DNA from: an uncultured Planctomycetaceae bacterium
Lineage (GTDB): Bacteria > Planctomycetota > Planctomycetia > Pirellulales > UBA1268
Reading direction: 5' to 3'
Length of the DNA: 18,476 nt
NCBI GenBank assembly: GCA_903885855.1
Contig: CAISKG010000159.1
Coordinates: 1 to 18,476, forward strand
Shown: positions 8,302-15,435 of the stretch, one piece after another
Layout of the letters: each line of letters starts with the position of its first letter
Position numbering within the stretch: the first letter of the stretch is position 1
Notes under the pieces: generated by a model
Seen by the model: the letters and a program-made list of their open reading frames with translations, nothing else
Database searches by the model: none
What the model was told of the DNA's origin: nothing
Position numbers and translations under genes: made by a program

Positions 8302-8318
8302 GCGGAAGGCCCTTCCGC
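8302..8318. promoter_or_regulatory. Perfect inverted repeat beside the sulfotransferase promoter
   Basis: GCGGAAGG-C-CCTTCCGC is an 8-bp perfect inverted repeat with a one-base centre. It ends 5 bases before the TATTCT -10 candidate, covering the expected spacer/-35 region, so an operator is plausible. It also lies 58 bases after the DUF1501 stop, so a role in termination is possible, but no T-run follows. A second short hairpin (CCGCC-CCC-GGCGG, 8256-8268) lies closer to that stop. Confidence 0.35.
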
Positions 8319-8323
8319 GGGGC

Positions 8324-8329
8324 TATTCT
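8324..8329 (+). promoter_or_regulatory. Putative -10 element of the sulfotransferase-thiD unit
   Basis: TATTCT in the context GGGGCTATTCTCG, 90 bases upstream of the sulfotransferase ATG. It shares the preceding GC with the elements at 3377, 10116 and 18078 but is the weakest match of the set. No clear -35. Confidence 0.35.
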
Positions 8330-8419
8330 CGACTGCAGCCCGGCGTGCGGGGGCCCCGGGGTCTTCCGCCGGCCCGCCCGCCGGCGGCGTTCCGCCCGGC
8401 GACCGGAGGATTCCCCCCG

Positions 8420-9253
8420 ATGGGTTTCGTGCGTGCCCTCCCGCGGCGGTTTGTCGATCGCCTCCGCCGGGCGCTGGCCCGCCCCAATCCGGAAGCGGCC
8501 TTCTTCCTCGGCAACCAGAAGTCGGGCACGACCGCCATCGCCGCGCTGACGGCGAAGCTCACCGGCGCGACGGCCACGATCGACCTGATGAACGCCAACC
8601 GTGAGTCGGTGTGGCCGCGGTTGTGGTCGGGCGAGATGTCCTTCGACGAACTCGTCTCGCGCAACCGGCTCGATTTCTCCAGGCAGATCGTCAAGGAGCC
8701 GAGCCTCAGCCCCTTCGTCGCCCAGCTCCTCGAGCACTTCCCCCGCAGCCGCGGGATCGTGGCCATCGTCCGCGATCCGCGCGACAACATCCGCAGCATC
8801 CTCGACCGCCACAAGCTCCCCGGCGACCTCGAGGATCTCCCCGCCGGCACGATCGCCGGCATGCCCGGCGGCTGGTCGACCGTCTTCGACAGCCGCTGGC
8901 TGGGGGCGCCCCCGGGCAATTACATCGTCCAGCTGGCCTACCGCTGGCACTTCATCACCAGCCGCTTCCGGGAGCACGGGGCGCGGATCCACGTGGTGCG
9001 CTACGAGGACTTCCTCCGCGACAAGCCCGGCTTCCTCGACGCGCTCGCCGGCCGGCTCGGCCTCCCCCCGCGCCACGACGTCCGCGGCGAGGTCGACCGG
9101 CAGTTCCAGCCGGCCGGCAAGCCGGGGCGCGACTGGCGGGAGTATTTCGGCGCCGCGAACCTGGCGATCATCAACGACCTCTGCGCCGACCAGATGCGCC
9201 CCCTGGACTACGATCCCCTCGCCCACGCGCCGAACTGGACGCGGCCGGGCTGA
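8420..9253 (+). CDS. Sulfotransferase family protein (PAPS-dependent type)
   Basis: 277 residues. The ATG at 8420 has GGAGGA 9 bases upstream; a longer in-frame start at 8345 adds only a Pro/Arg-rich stretch with no Shine-Dalgarno. FFLGNQKSGTTAIAAL (28-43) matches the loop that holds the 5'-phosphosulfate of PAPS, and AIVRDPRDNIRSIL (115-128) matches the 3'-phosphate-binding segment of sulfotransferases. Further family-like features are QLAYRWHFITSRF (171-183), HVVRYEDFLRDKPGFLDALAGRLGL (191-215) and a C-terminal GRDWREYF. There is no signal peptide, so it is probably cytoplasmic or loosely membrane-associated. The acceptor is unknown: carbohydrate, lipid or small molecule are all possible. 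It heads a short unit, with thiD starting 14 bases after its stop. Confidence 0.85.
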   Translation: MGFVRALPRRFVDRLRRALARPNPEAAFFLGNQKSGTTAIAALTAKLTGATATIDLMNANRESVWPRLWSGEMSFDELVSRNRLDFSRQIVKEPSLSPFVAQLLEHFPRSRGIVAIVRDPRDNIRSILDRHKLPGDLEDLPAGTIAGMPGGWSTVFDSRWLGAPPGNYIVQLAYRWHFITSRFREHGARIHVVRYEDFLRDKPGFLDALAGRLGLPPRHDVRGEVDRQFQPAGKPGRDWREYFGAANLAIINDLCADQMRPLDYDPLAHAPNWTRPG

Positions 9254-9267
9254 GCGGCCCCCTCCCC

Positions 9268-10056
9268 ATGCCCGCCCCCCCCGTCGCCCTCACGATCGCC
9301 GGCTCCGACCCCTCCGGCGGGGCCGGCCTCCAGGCCGACCTCAAGACCTTCCACCGGCACGCCGTCTACGGTGCGAGCGTCGTCACGCTCCTCACCGTGC
9401 AGAACACGCGCTCGGTCGAGGCCGTGGAGGTCCTTCCCCCGGCGCTCGTCGTCGCGCAACTCGACGCCGTCCTGGACGACATCCCCCCGGCGGCCGCCAA
9501 GACCGGCGCCCTGGGAAACACCGCCGTCATCGCCGCGGTCGCGGCGCGGCTGGCGCGGACCGGCTTCCCGTTGGTGGTCGACCCGGTGATGGTGAGCAAG
9601 CACGGCGCGGCGCTCGTGGCCGACGACGCGGTGCGGGCGCTCGTGCGCGACCTCCTCCCCCGGGCCACGCTCGTCACCCCCAACCTCCCCGAGGCGGCAC
9701 GGCTGGCCGGATTCCCCGTCGACGACGTCGCGTCGATGGAGCGCGCCGCACGCGCCATCCACGCCCTCGGCCCCGCGCACGTGCTCGTCAAGGGGGGCCA
9801 TCTGGAGGGGGACGCCGTCGACCTGCTCCTCTCGGAGGGGCGCGTCACGCTCCACGCCGCGCCGCGGATCGCCACCCGCCACACGCACGGCACCGGCTGC
9901 ACGCTCTCCGCCGCGATCGCCGCCAGGCTCGCGCGCGGCGAGGCCGTCGCCGCGGCCGTCGCCGGTGCCTGCGGCTTCATCCGCCGCGCGATCGCCGCGG
10001 CGCCCGGCCTCGGCGGCGGCTGCGGTCCCGTCGACCACTTCGCCGACCCGCAGTGA
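9268..10056 (+). CDS. thiD: Hydroxymethylpyrimidine / phosphomethylpyrimidine kinase
   Basis: 262 residues, close to the usual length of about 265. ThiD phosphorylates hydroxymethylpyrimidine and then its monophosphate to give HMP-PP, which is joined to the thiazole to form thiamin phosphate. Ribokinase-fold motifs: LTIAGSDPSGGAGLQADLKT (8-27), KTGALGN (78-84), VDPVMVSKHGAALV (104-117), TPNLPEAARLAG (137-148), VLVKGGHL (172-179), and HTHGTGCTLSAAIAARLARG (205-224) with the GTGC anion-hole and the catalytic Cys at 211. The ATG at 9268 sits 14 bases after the sulfotransferase stop with only a weak Shine-Dalgarno, suggesting translational coupling. No other thi gene is in the window, so it is separated from the rest of the pathway. 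Its 3' end forms the strong hairpin at 10010-10072. Confidence 0.95.
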   Translation: MPAPPVALTIAGSDPSGGAGLQADLKTFHRHAVYGASVVTLLTVQNTRSVEAVEVLPPALVVAQLDAVLDDIPPAAAKTGALGNTAVIAAVAARLARTGFPLVVDPVMVSKHGAALVADDAVRALVRDLLPRATLVTPNLPEAARLAGFPVDDVASMERAARAIHALGPAHVLVKGGHLEGDAVDLLLSEGRVTLHAAPRIATRHTHGTGCTLSAAIAARLARGEAVAAAVAGACGFIRRAIAAAPGLGGGCGPVDHFADPQ

Positions 10057-10072
10057 CCGCAGCCGCCGCCGA
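10010..10072 (+). terminator. Long GC hairpin over the thiD stop codon, probable terminator
   Basis: Bases 10010-10027 and 10055-10072 are perfect inverted copies (18 bp, TCGGCGGCGGCTGCGGTC and its complement) with a 27-base loop; the TGA of thiD (10054-10056) lies at the start of the second arm. No T-run follows, so it is not a textbook intrinsic terminator, but it lies just before a promoter-like element at 10116 and would separate thiD from the next unit. Confidence 0.5.
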
Positions 10073-10115
10073 TCCCCGCACCACGGCGTGCCGCCCGTCG
10101 AGGCACCGCAGCGGC

Positions 10116-10121
10116 TATACT
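10116..10121 (+). promoter_or_regulatory. Putative -10 element of the PVC-type cytochrome unit
   Basis: TATACT in GCGGCTATACTGG, 93 bases upstream of the ATG at 10209 and after the thiD hairpin. Transcription would start near 10128. No convincing -35. The leader then contains the palindrome at 10152-10167. Confidence 0.45.
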
Positions 10122-10151
10122 GGCTCTCTTCGAGGGTGGGGGATGCGTCGC

Positions 10152-10167
10152 GCCGGGGATCCCCGGC
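10152..10167. promoter_or_regulatory. 16-bp perfect palindrome in the leader of the PVC-type cytochrome gene
   Basis: GCCGGGGATCCCCGGC is its own reverse complement. It lies about 25-40 bases downstream of the expected transcription start and 41 bases before the ATG, so it could be an operator or a leader hairpin. In such GC-rich DNA chance palindromes are common, so support is modest. Confidence 0.3.
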
Positions 10168-10208
10168 GGCGCGCCCGCGCACCCGCCCCGACCGCCGGAG
10201 GATCCCCG

Positions 10209-13200
10209 ATGCACACCCTGCGACTCGCCCGTCTCGCGCCCGCGTTCCTCGGCCTGGCACTGGCCTTCCTCGCCGCCGCCCCGGCCCCTGCCGCCGGCCG
10301 GCTGGAGATGCGCGAGGGGGACCACATCTGCATCATCGGCGGCGGCGTGGCCGAGGCGATGCAGCACTCGGGGTGGCTCGAGACGGTGCTCCACGCCCGC
10401 TTCCCCGACCACCGCCTCGTGATCCGCAACCTCGCCTACGACGGCGACGAGATCGATCCCGGCAAGCGCCTCCGCTCGGCCGACTTCGGCACCCCCGACC
10501 AGTGGCTCGCCGGCGCCGCGCCGATCCCCAATCCGGGCGGCCTCAAGACCACCGACTTCGTGCGCGAGAACCGCTTCGAACTGGCCAACACCCGCGCCGA
10601 CGTGATCTTCGCCTTCTTCGGGGCCAACGAGGCCCACGCCGGCCCCGACGGCCTGCCCGCCTTCCGCGCCGAGGTGGAGAAGTTCATCGCCCACACCCTC
10701 GGCCAGAAATACAACGGCGTCTCCGCGCCGCGGCTGGTGATGTTCTCGCCGATCGTCCACGAGGATCTCGGCCGGGCCCACTGGCCCGACGGCAAGGCCC
10801 ACAACGCGTCGATCGCGCAGTACGCCAAGGCGATGGAGGAGGTGTGCCGCACCGCCGGGGTGACCTACGTCGACCTCTTCACCCCCACGCGCGAGGCGGC
10901 GGAGCGGATCGCCGAGCCGCTGACCACCGACGGCATCCACCCCACCCCCCGCGGCGACCGGGAGATCTCCCGGATCATCGACGAGGCCCTCTTCGGCGCC
11001 GCGCCACGCCACGACGCCAAGGCGATCGAGCGCCTGCGCGAGGCGGTGGCCGACAAGAATTTCCACTGGTTCAACCGCTACCGCGTCACCGACGGCTATT
11101 CCACCTACGGCGGCCGGGCGTGGCTGAAGTTCGTCGACGACCAGACCAACTACGAGGTCGGCCAGCGCGAGCTCGAGTACCTCGACGTCAAGACGGCCAA
11201 CCGCGACCGGCGCATCTGGGCCACGGCGAAGCTCCTCGGCGATCCCGCCGCGCCGCTGCCGCCGGTGGAGGAATCGGGGCTGCCGGAGCTGATCCCGGTG
11301 GTCACCAACAAGCCGGGGCCGCTGCCCGGCGGGAAGCACGAGTTCCTCTCAGGCGCCGACGCCATCGGCACGATGACCGTCCATAGCGGGATGAAGGTCG
11401 AGCTGGTGGCCGACGAGGCCCGCTTCCCGGAGCTGATCAATCCGGTGCAGATGGCCTTCGACACCAAGGGGCGCTTGTGGGTGGCCGTCTGGCCCACCTA
11501 CCCCCACTGGCGGCCCGACGAGCCGATGAACGACAAGCTGCTGATCCTCGAGGACGGCGACGGCGACGGGCGCACCGACCGCGTCAAGACCTTCGCCGGC
11601 GACCTCCACAACCCCACCGGATTCGAGTTCTGGGGGAAGGGCGTGATCGTGGCCCAGGGGCCCGACGTGCTGTATCTGGAGGACACCGACGGCGACGACC
11701 GCTACGACGTGAAGCGGCGTGTGATCAACGGCCTCGACACCGCCGACACCCACCACACCGCCAACAGCTTCACCTTCGACCCCTCCGGGCGGCTCTACTT
11801 CCAGGAGGGCACCTTCCACCACTCGCAGCCCGAGACCCCCTGGGGGCCGCCGGTGCGCGTCGCCAACGGCGCGGTCTTCCAGTACGAGCCGCGCACCGGC
11901 AAGGTGGGCCTCTACACCTCCTACGGCTTCGCCAATCCCCACGGCCACGCCTTCGACACCTGGGGCGACGACATCGTCGTCGACGGCACCGGCTCCGTGC
12001 CCTACTGGGGCAGCGTCTTCTCCACGCGCCTCGAGGGGCTCGACAAGCACGGCGGCGCGCCGAGCGTCTACGGCCAGCGCACGCGCCCCTGCCCGGGGAT
12101 CGAGTTCCTCTCCAGCCCCCACTTCCCGGCGGAGTTCCAGGGGAATCTCCTCGTCGGCAACGTGATCGGCTTCCAGGGGATCCTGCGCTACACCTTCCAG
12201 CCGGGCGAGGGGAGCTATCCGGAGGCCACCGAGGCCGAGCCGATCGTCTCCTCCTCCGACCCCAACTTCCGCCCCGCCGACCTCGAGATCGGCCCCGACG
12301 GCGCCATCTACTTCACCGACTGGCAAAACCCGATCATCGGCCACATGCAGCACAACCTCCGCGACCCCAGCCGCGACCGGATCCACGGCCGCGTCTACCG
12401 CGTGGTGATGGAGGGGAAGCCGACGGCCAAGCCGGTGCCGATCGCCGGGCGGCCGGTGGCGGAGCTGGTGAAAATGCTCGCCGATCCCATCGACCGGGTG
12501 CGCTACCGCGCCAAGCTCGAGCTCGACGGCCGGCCGGAGTCGGAGGTGGTGCCGGCGGTCAACGCCTGGATCGCCCGGCTCGATCCGAAGTCGGCCACCT
12601 TCGAGCACGACCGTCTCGAGGGGCTGTGGATGCTGCGCCACTTCGACCAGGTGCCGCTCGACCTCGTGGGACGATTGCTCGAGAGCCCCGAGGCCCGCAC
12701 GCGCACCGCGGCGATGCGCGTCCTCGAGGCGATCGCCGACCGGGCGCCCAAGGCGCTGGAATGGGTGGTGCGCGGCGCCGGCGATCCCAGCCCGCGCGTG
12801 CGGCTCGAGGCGGTGCGCACCGCCTCCTTCCTCCGCGATCCGGCGGCCATCGAGGCGCTGGCGGTGGCGGGGGAGTTTCCCTCCGACCGCCACATGGACT
12901 ACGTGAAGCGCGAGGCGGCGCGCGTGCTCGAGCCGGAGTTCCGCAGGGCCCGCGACGCGAAGGTGCCGCTCGCCTTCCGCACCGAGGCCGGGCGCCGGTT
13001 CTTCTACGGCTCGATGTCGGCCGACGAGCTCGCCGCGCTGCCGCGCAGCACCGAGGTCTACCGCGAGATGCTCCTCCGGCCGGGGCTCGACGAGCGGCTC
13101 CGCCAGGAGGCCGCCGAGGGGCTGGCCCAGGCGGCCGGCACGAGCGTCGTGCGGGTGGCCGCCGACGCCCTGGGCGCGCTCGACGCCCGCGAGGGCGCCG

Positions 13201-15389
13201 TCGACACGGCGACCGTCTTCGACCTGATCCGCGTCCTCCTCTCGCGCCCGGCGGCCGAACTGGCGGAGCTGCGCGGCGACCTCGAGCGGATGGCCGTCTC
13301 GGCGCGGCGGCCGCAGCTGCGCCGCATCGGCTACGTGGCGCTGACCGCCATCGACGCCCTCGGCGGCGGCGATCCGAGCGTGAAGGTGTGGGAGCTCGCC
13401 AAGGCCGATCCGCGCCGGCTCGTCGACTTCGTCGAGGCCCTGCCGCTGGTGAGCGATCCTGGCGTGCGCACGAGCCTCTACGACCGCATCGCCCCGCTGC
13501 TCGACGGCATCCCCGGCGTGGCCGCGGCGAAGCCCGGCACCGTCGGCCGCTACGTGCGCGTGGAGCTGCCCGGGAAGCAGCGCACGCTGACGCTGGCCGA
13601 GGTGGAGGTGTTCTCCGGCGGCGAGAACGTGGCCCGGGCCGGGAAGGCCTCGCAGGTGAACGTCGGCTCGGGCGGCGAGGCCTCGCGCGGCATCGACGGC
13701 AACACGCATCCGGAATACGGCCGCGGCGGCCAGACGCACACCCAGGAGGGGACCGAGAATCCCTGGTGGGAGGTCGATCTGGGCGCGCCGCGGTCGATCG
13801 AGCGGATCGTCGTCTGGAACCGCGGCGACGGCCTCGCCGGCCGGCTGCAGGGCTACACGCTCTCGATCCTCGACGACGGCCGCAGCGAGGTCTTCCGGGT
13901 GGAGAACCAGCCGGCGCCGGAGCGCTCGGGGGAGATCGCCGTGGCCAGCGACGAGGCCCGCCTCACCGCCTCGGTCCGCCGCGCCGCCTTCTCGGCGCTG
14001 GCCGGCGTGCGCGGGAGGGAGCAGGAGGTCTTCGAGCGCATCGCGCCGTTCGTCATCGACGGCGTGGAGCGTGACGCCGCCATCGCGGCGCTCGAGCGCA
14101 TCCCCACGGCACAGTGGCCCGCCGGGCGGGCGCCCGCCCTCCTCGACGCGCTCCTGGCCTCGATGCGCGGCGCGAGCGTCGAGCAGCGCTCGAGCGACGC
14201 CGGCCTGGCGGCCTGGCAGTTCGCCGAGAACCTCACCACGCTCCTTCCCGCCGCCGAGGGCAAGGCCCGGCGCGCGGAGCTCGCCGATCTCGGCGTGCGC
14301 GTGGTGCGGATCGGCACCGTCTACGAGCGCATGAACTACGACAAGGAGACGGTCGCCGTCCAGGCGGGCAGGCCGGTGCTCTTCGTCCTCCAGAACGCCG
14401 ACGTCATGCCCCACAACTTCGTCGTGGCCAAGCCGGGCACGATGCAGGCCCTCGGCGAGACGGCGGAGCGGCTCTCGCAGGATCCGGCCTTCGCCAAGCG
14501 GGCCTTCGTGCCGGATTCGGGGGACGTCCTCCTGGCCAGCACGCTCCTCCAGCCGCAGGCGATGCAGAAGCTCCCCTTCGAGGCCCCCACGGCACCGGGC
14601 GTCTATCCCTACGTCTGCACCTACCCGGGCCACTGGCGGCGGATGTACGGCGCGATGTACGTGGTCGAAGACCTCGAGGGCTACCTCGCCGATCCGGCCG
14701 CCTACCTCGCCGCGCATCCGCTCGAGATCCGCGACGACCTCCTCAAGGACCGCCGCCCGCGCACCGAATGGACGCTGGCCGACCTCGAGGGGAGCGTGGC
14801 CTCGATGGAGAAGGGGCGGTCGTTCGTCCACGGCCGGGAGCTCTTCCGCACCGCCAGCTGCGTGTCGTGCCACAAGCTCGGCGAGGCGGGCAACGAGTTC
14901 GGCCCCGAGCTCGCCAAGCTCGACGCCAAGATGACGGCCCTCGAGATCACGCGGCACATCCTCGATCCCTCGCTGCGGATCGAGGAGAAGTACCGCTCCA
15001 CGACGGTCGTCACCGACGACGGCCGGCGCATCACCGGGCTGGTCGTGGCCGACACGCCCGAGGAGCTCGCCCTCGTGGAAAACCCGGTGGCCAGCGCCGA
15101 GCCGATCCGCCTCAAGAAGACCGACATCGAGGAGCGCGTCACTTCGCCGGTGTCGATCATGCCCAAGGGGCTCCTCGACAAGCTGTCGCGCGACGAGGTG
15201 CTCGACCTGGTGGCCTACGTCGCCGCCCGCGGCGAGGAATCGAGCGCACTGTTTTCCCCGGACGGCTGCCCGCATCATGCCGAGGCACCGGTCCCGGCCG
15301 GTGCGGGGGCCGAGGCACCGGTCCCGGCCGGTGCGGGGTGCAAGGCACCGGTCCCGGCCGGTGCGGGGGGCAAGCCCGCCGGCAAGTGA
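10209..15389 (+). CDS. Giant secreted PVC-type heme-binding protein: SGNH-like, beta-propeller, HEAT-like, discoidin, azurin-like copper and cytochrome c domains
   Basis: 1726 residues. The ATG at 10209 has GGAGG 7 bases upstream and a clear signal peptide (1-29); the same frame stays open far upstream, but only as shadow. Domains: SGNH/GDSL-like (about 32-265) with GANE at 138-141 and DGIHP from 241, but GDH at 37-39 where the catalytic Ser is expected; a conserved linker; a PVC-type beta-propeller (about 388-738; GDGDGRTDRVKTFAG, GFANPHGHAFDTWGDD); HEAT-like helices (about 750-1110); a discoidin/F5-8C domain (about 1111-1240; ASRGIDGNTHPEYG, NPWWEVDLG); more helices; a cupredoxin (about 1364-1491) with all type-1 copper ligands, His1402, Cys1470, His1475, Met1479, in azurin spacing C-x4-H-x3-M; a cytochrome c domain with CVSCH (1551-1555) and likely distal Met1651; and a repetitive tail (about 1693-1722). 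It probably sits in the periplasm or on the surface, binds a polymer and passes electrons between copper and heme (inference). It leads a unit with the YceH-like and PQQ-like genes. Confidence 0.93.
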   Translation: MHTLRLARLAPAFLGLALAFLAAAPAPAAGRLEMREGDHICIIGGGVAEAMQHSGWLETVLHARFPDHRLVIRNLAYDGDEIDPGKRLRSADFGTPDQWLAGAAPIPNPGGLKTTDFVRENRFELANTRADVIFAFFGANEAHAGPDGLPAFRAEVEKFIAHTLGQKYNGVSAPRLVMFSPIVHEDLGRAHWPDGKAHNASIAQYAKAMEEVCRTAGVTYVDLFTPTREAAERIAEPLTTDGIHPTPRGDREISRIIDEALFGAAPRHDAKAIERLREAVADKNFHWFNRYRVTDGYSTYGGRAWLKFVDDQTNYEVGQRELEYLDVKTANRDRRIWATAKLLGDPAAPLPPVEESGLPELIPVVTNKPGPLPGGKHEFLSGADAIGTMTVHSGMKVELVADEARFPELINPVQMAFDTKGRLWVAVWPTYPHWRPDEPMNDKLLILEDGDGDGRTDRVKTFAGDLHNPTGFEFWGKGVIVAQGPDVLYLEDTDGDDRYDVKRRVINGLDTADTHHTANSFTFDPSGRLYFQEGTFHHSQPETPWGPPVRVANGAVFQYEPRTGKVGLYTSYGFANPHGHAFDTWGDDIVVDGTGSVPYWGSVFSTRLEGLDKHGGAPSVYGQRTRPCPGIEFLSSPHFPAEFQGNLLVGNVIGFQGILRYTFQPGEGSYPEATEAEPIVSSSDPNFRPADLEIGPDGAIYFTDWQNPIIGHMQHNLRDPSRDRIHGRVYRVVMEGKPTAKPVPIAGRPVAELVKMLADPIDRVRYRAKLELDGRPESEVVPAVNAWIARLDPKSATFEHDRLEGLWMLRHFDQVPLDLVGRLLESPEARTRTAAMRVLEAIADRAPKALEWVVRGAGDPSPRVRLEAVRTASFLRDPAAIEALAVAGEFPSDRHMDYVKREAARVLEPEFRRARDAKVPLAFRTEAGRRFFYGSMSADELAALPRSTEVYREMLLRPGLDERLRQEAAEGLAQAAGTSVVRVAADALGALDAREGAVDTATVFDLIRVLLSRPAAELAELRGDLERMAVSARRPQLRRIGYVALTAIDALGGGDPSVKVWELAKADPRRLVDFVEALPLVSDPGVRTSLYDRIAPLLDGIPGVAAAKPGTVGRYVRVELPGKQRTLTLAEVEVFSGGENVARAGKASQVNVGSGGEASRGIDGNTHPEYGRGGQTHTQEGTENPWWEVDLGAPRSIERIVVWNRGDGLAGRLQGYTLSILDDGRSEVFRVENQPAPERSGEIAVASDEARLTASVRRAAFSALAGVRGREQEVFERIAPFVIDGVERDAAIAALERIPTAQWPAGRAPALLDALLASMRGASVEQRSSDAGLAAWQFAENLTTLLPAAEGKARRAELADLGVRVVRIGTVYERMNYDKETVAVQAGRPVLFVLQNADVMPHNFVVAKPGTMQALGETAERLSQDPAFAKRAFVPDSGDVLLASTLLQPQAMQKLPFEAPTAPGVYPYVCTYPGHWRRMYGAMYVVEDLEGYLADPAAYLAAHPLEIRDDLLKDRRPRTEWTLADLEGSVASMEKGRSFVHGRELFRTASCVSCHKLGEAGNEFGPELAKLDAKMTALEITRHILDPSLRIEEKYRSTTVVTDDGRRITGLVVADTPEELALVENPVASAEPIRLKKTDIEERVTSPVSIMPKGLLDKLSRDEVLDLVAYVAARGEESSALFSPDGCPHHAEAPVPAGAGAEAPVPAGAGCKAPVPAGAGGKPAGK
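15283..15368 (+). repeat. Three tandem 30-bp palindromic repeats in the 3' end of the PVC-type gene
   Basis: Three identical 26-base cores start at 15283, 15313 and 15343, each followed by a variable 4-base joint, giving a 30-bp period. Each core contains GCACCGG-TCCCGG-CCGGTGC, a 7-bp stem with a 6-base loop. In the coding frame they give three copies of EAPVPAGAG-type decapeptides. The units are open in other frames as well. Confidence 0.9.
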
Positions 15390-15399
15390 ACCGCCGGCG
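15377..15399 (+). terminator. Small hairpin over the stop codon of the PVC-type gene
   Basis: CGCCGGC (15377-15383) and GCCGGCG (15393-15399) form a 7-bp stem with a 9-base loop that holds the TGA at 15387-15389. There is no T-run and the YceH-like gene starts 46 bases after the stop, so partial attenuation or mRNA 3'-end protection is more likely than full termination. Confidence 0.3.
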
Positions 15400-15435
15400 C
15401 ACCGAGCGACGACCGCAGAGGAGCCCCAGCCGACG

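Noticed and set aside
8601..10208. In-frame upstream extension of the giant PVC-type protein
   Set aside because: The frame is open through the sulfotransferase and thiD genes but is Ser/Arg/Pro-rich shadow; the ATG at 10209 has a good Shine-Dalgarno and a signal peptide.
15283..15368. CRISPR array
   Set aside because: The three repeats are 26 bases apart by only 4 bases, with no spacers of normal size, and lie inside a coding frame; this is a tandem repeat.
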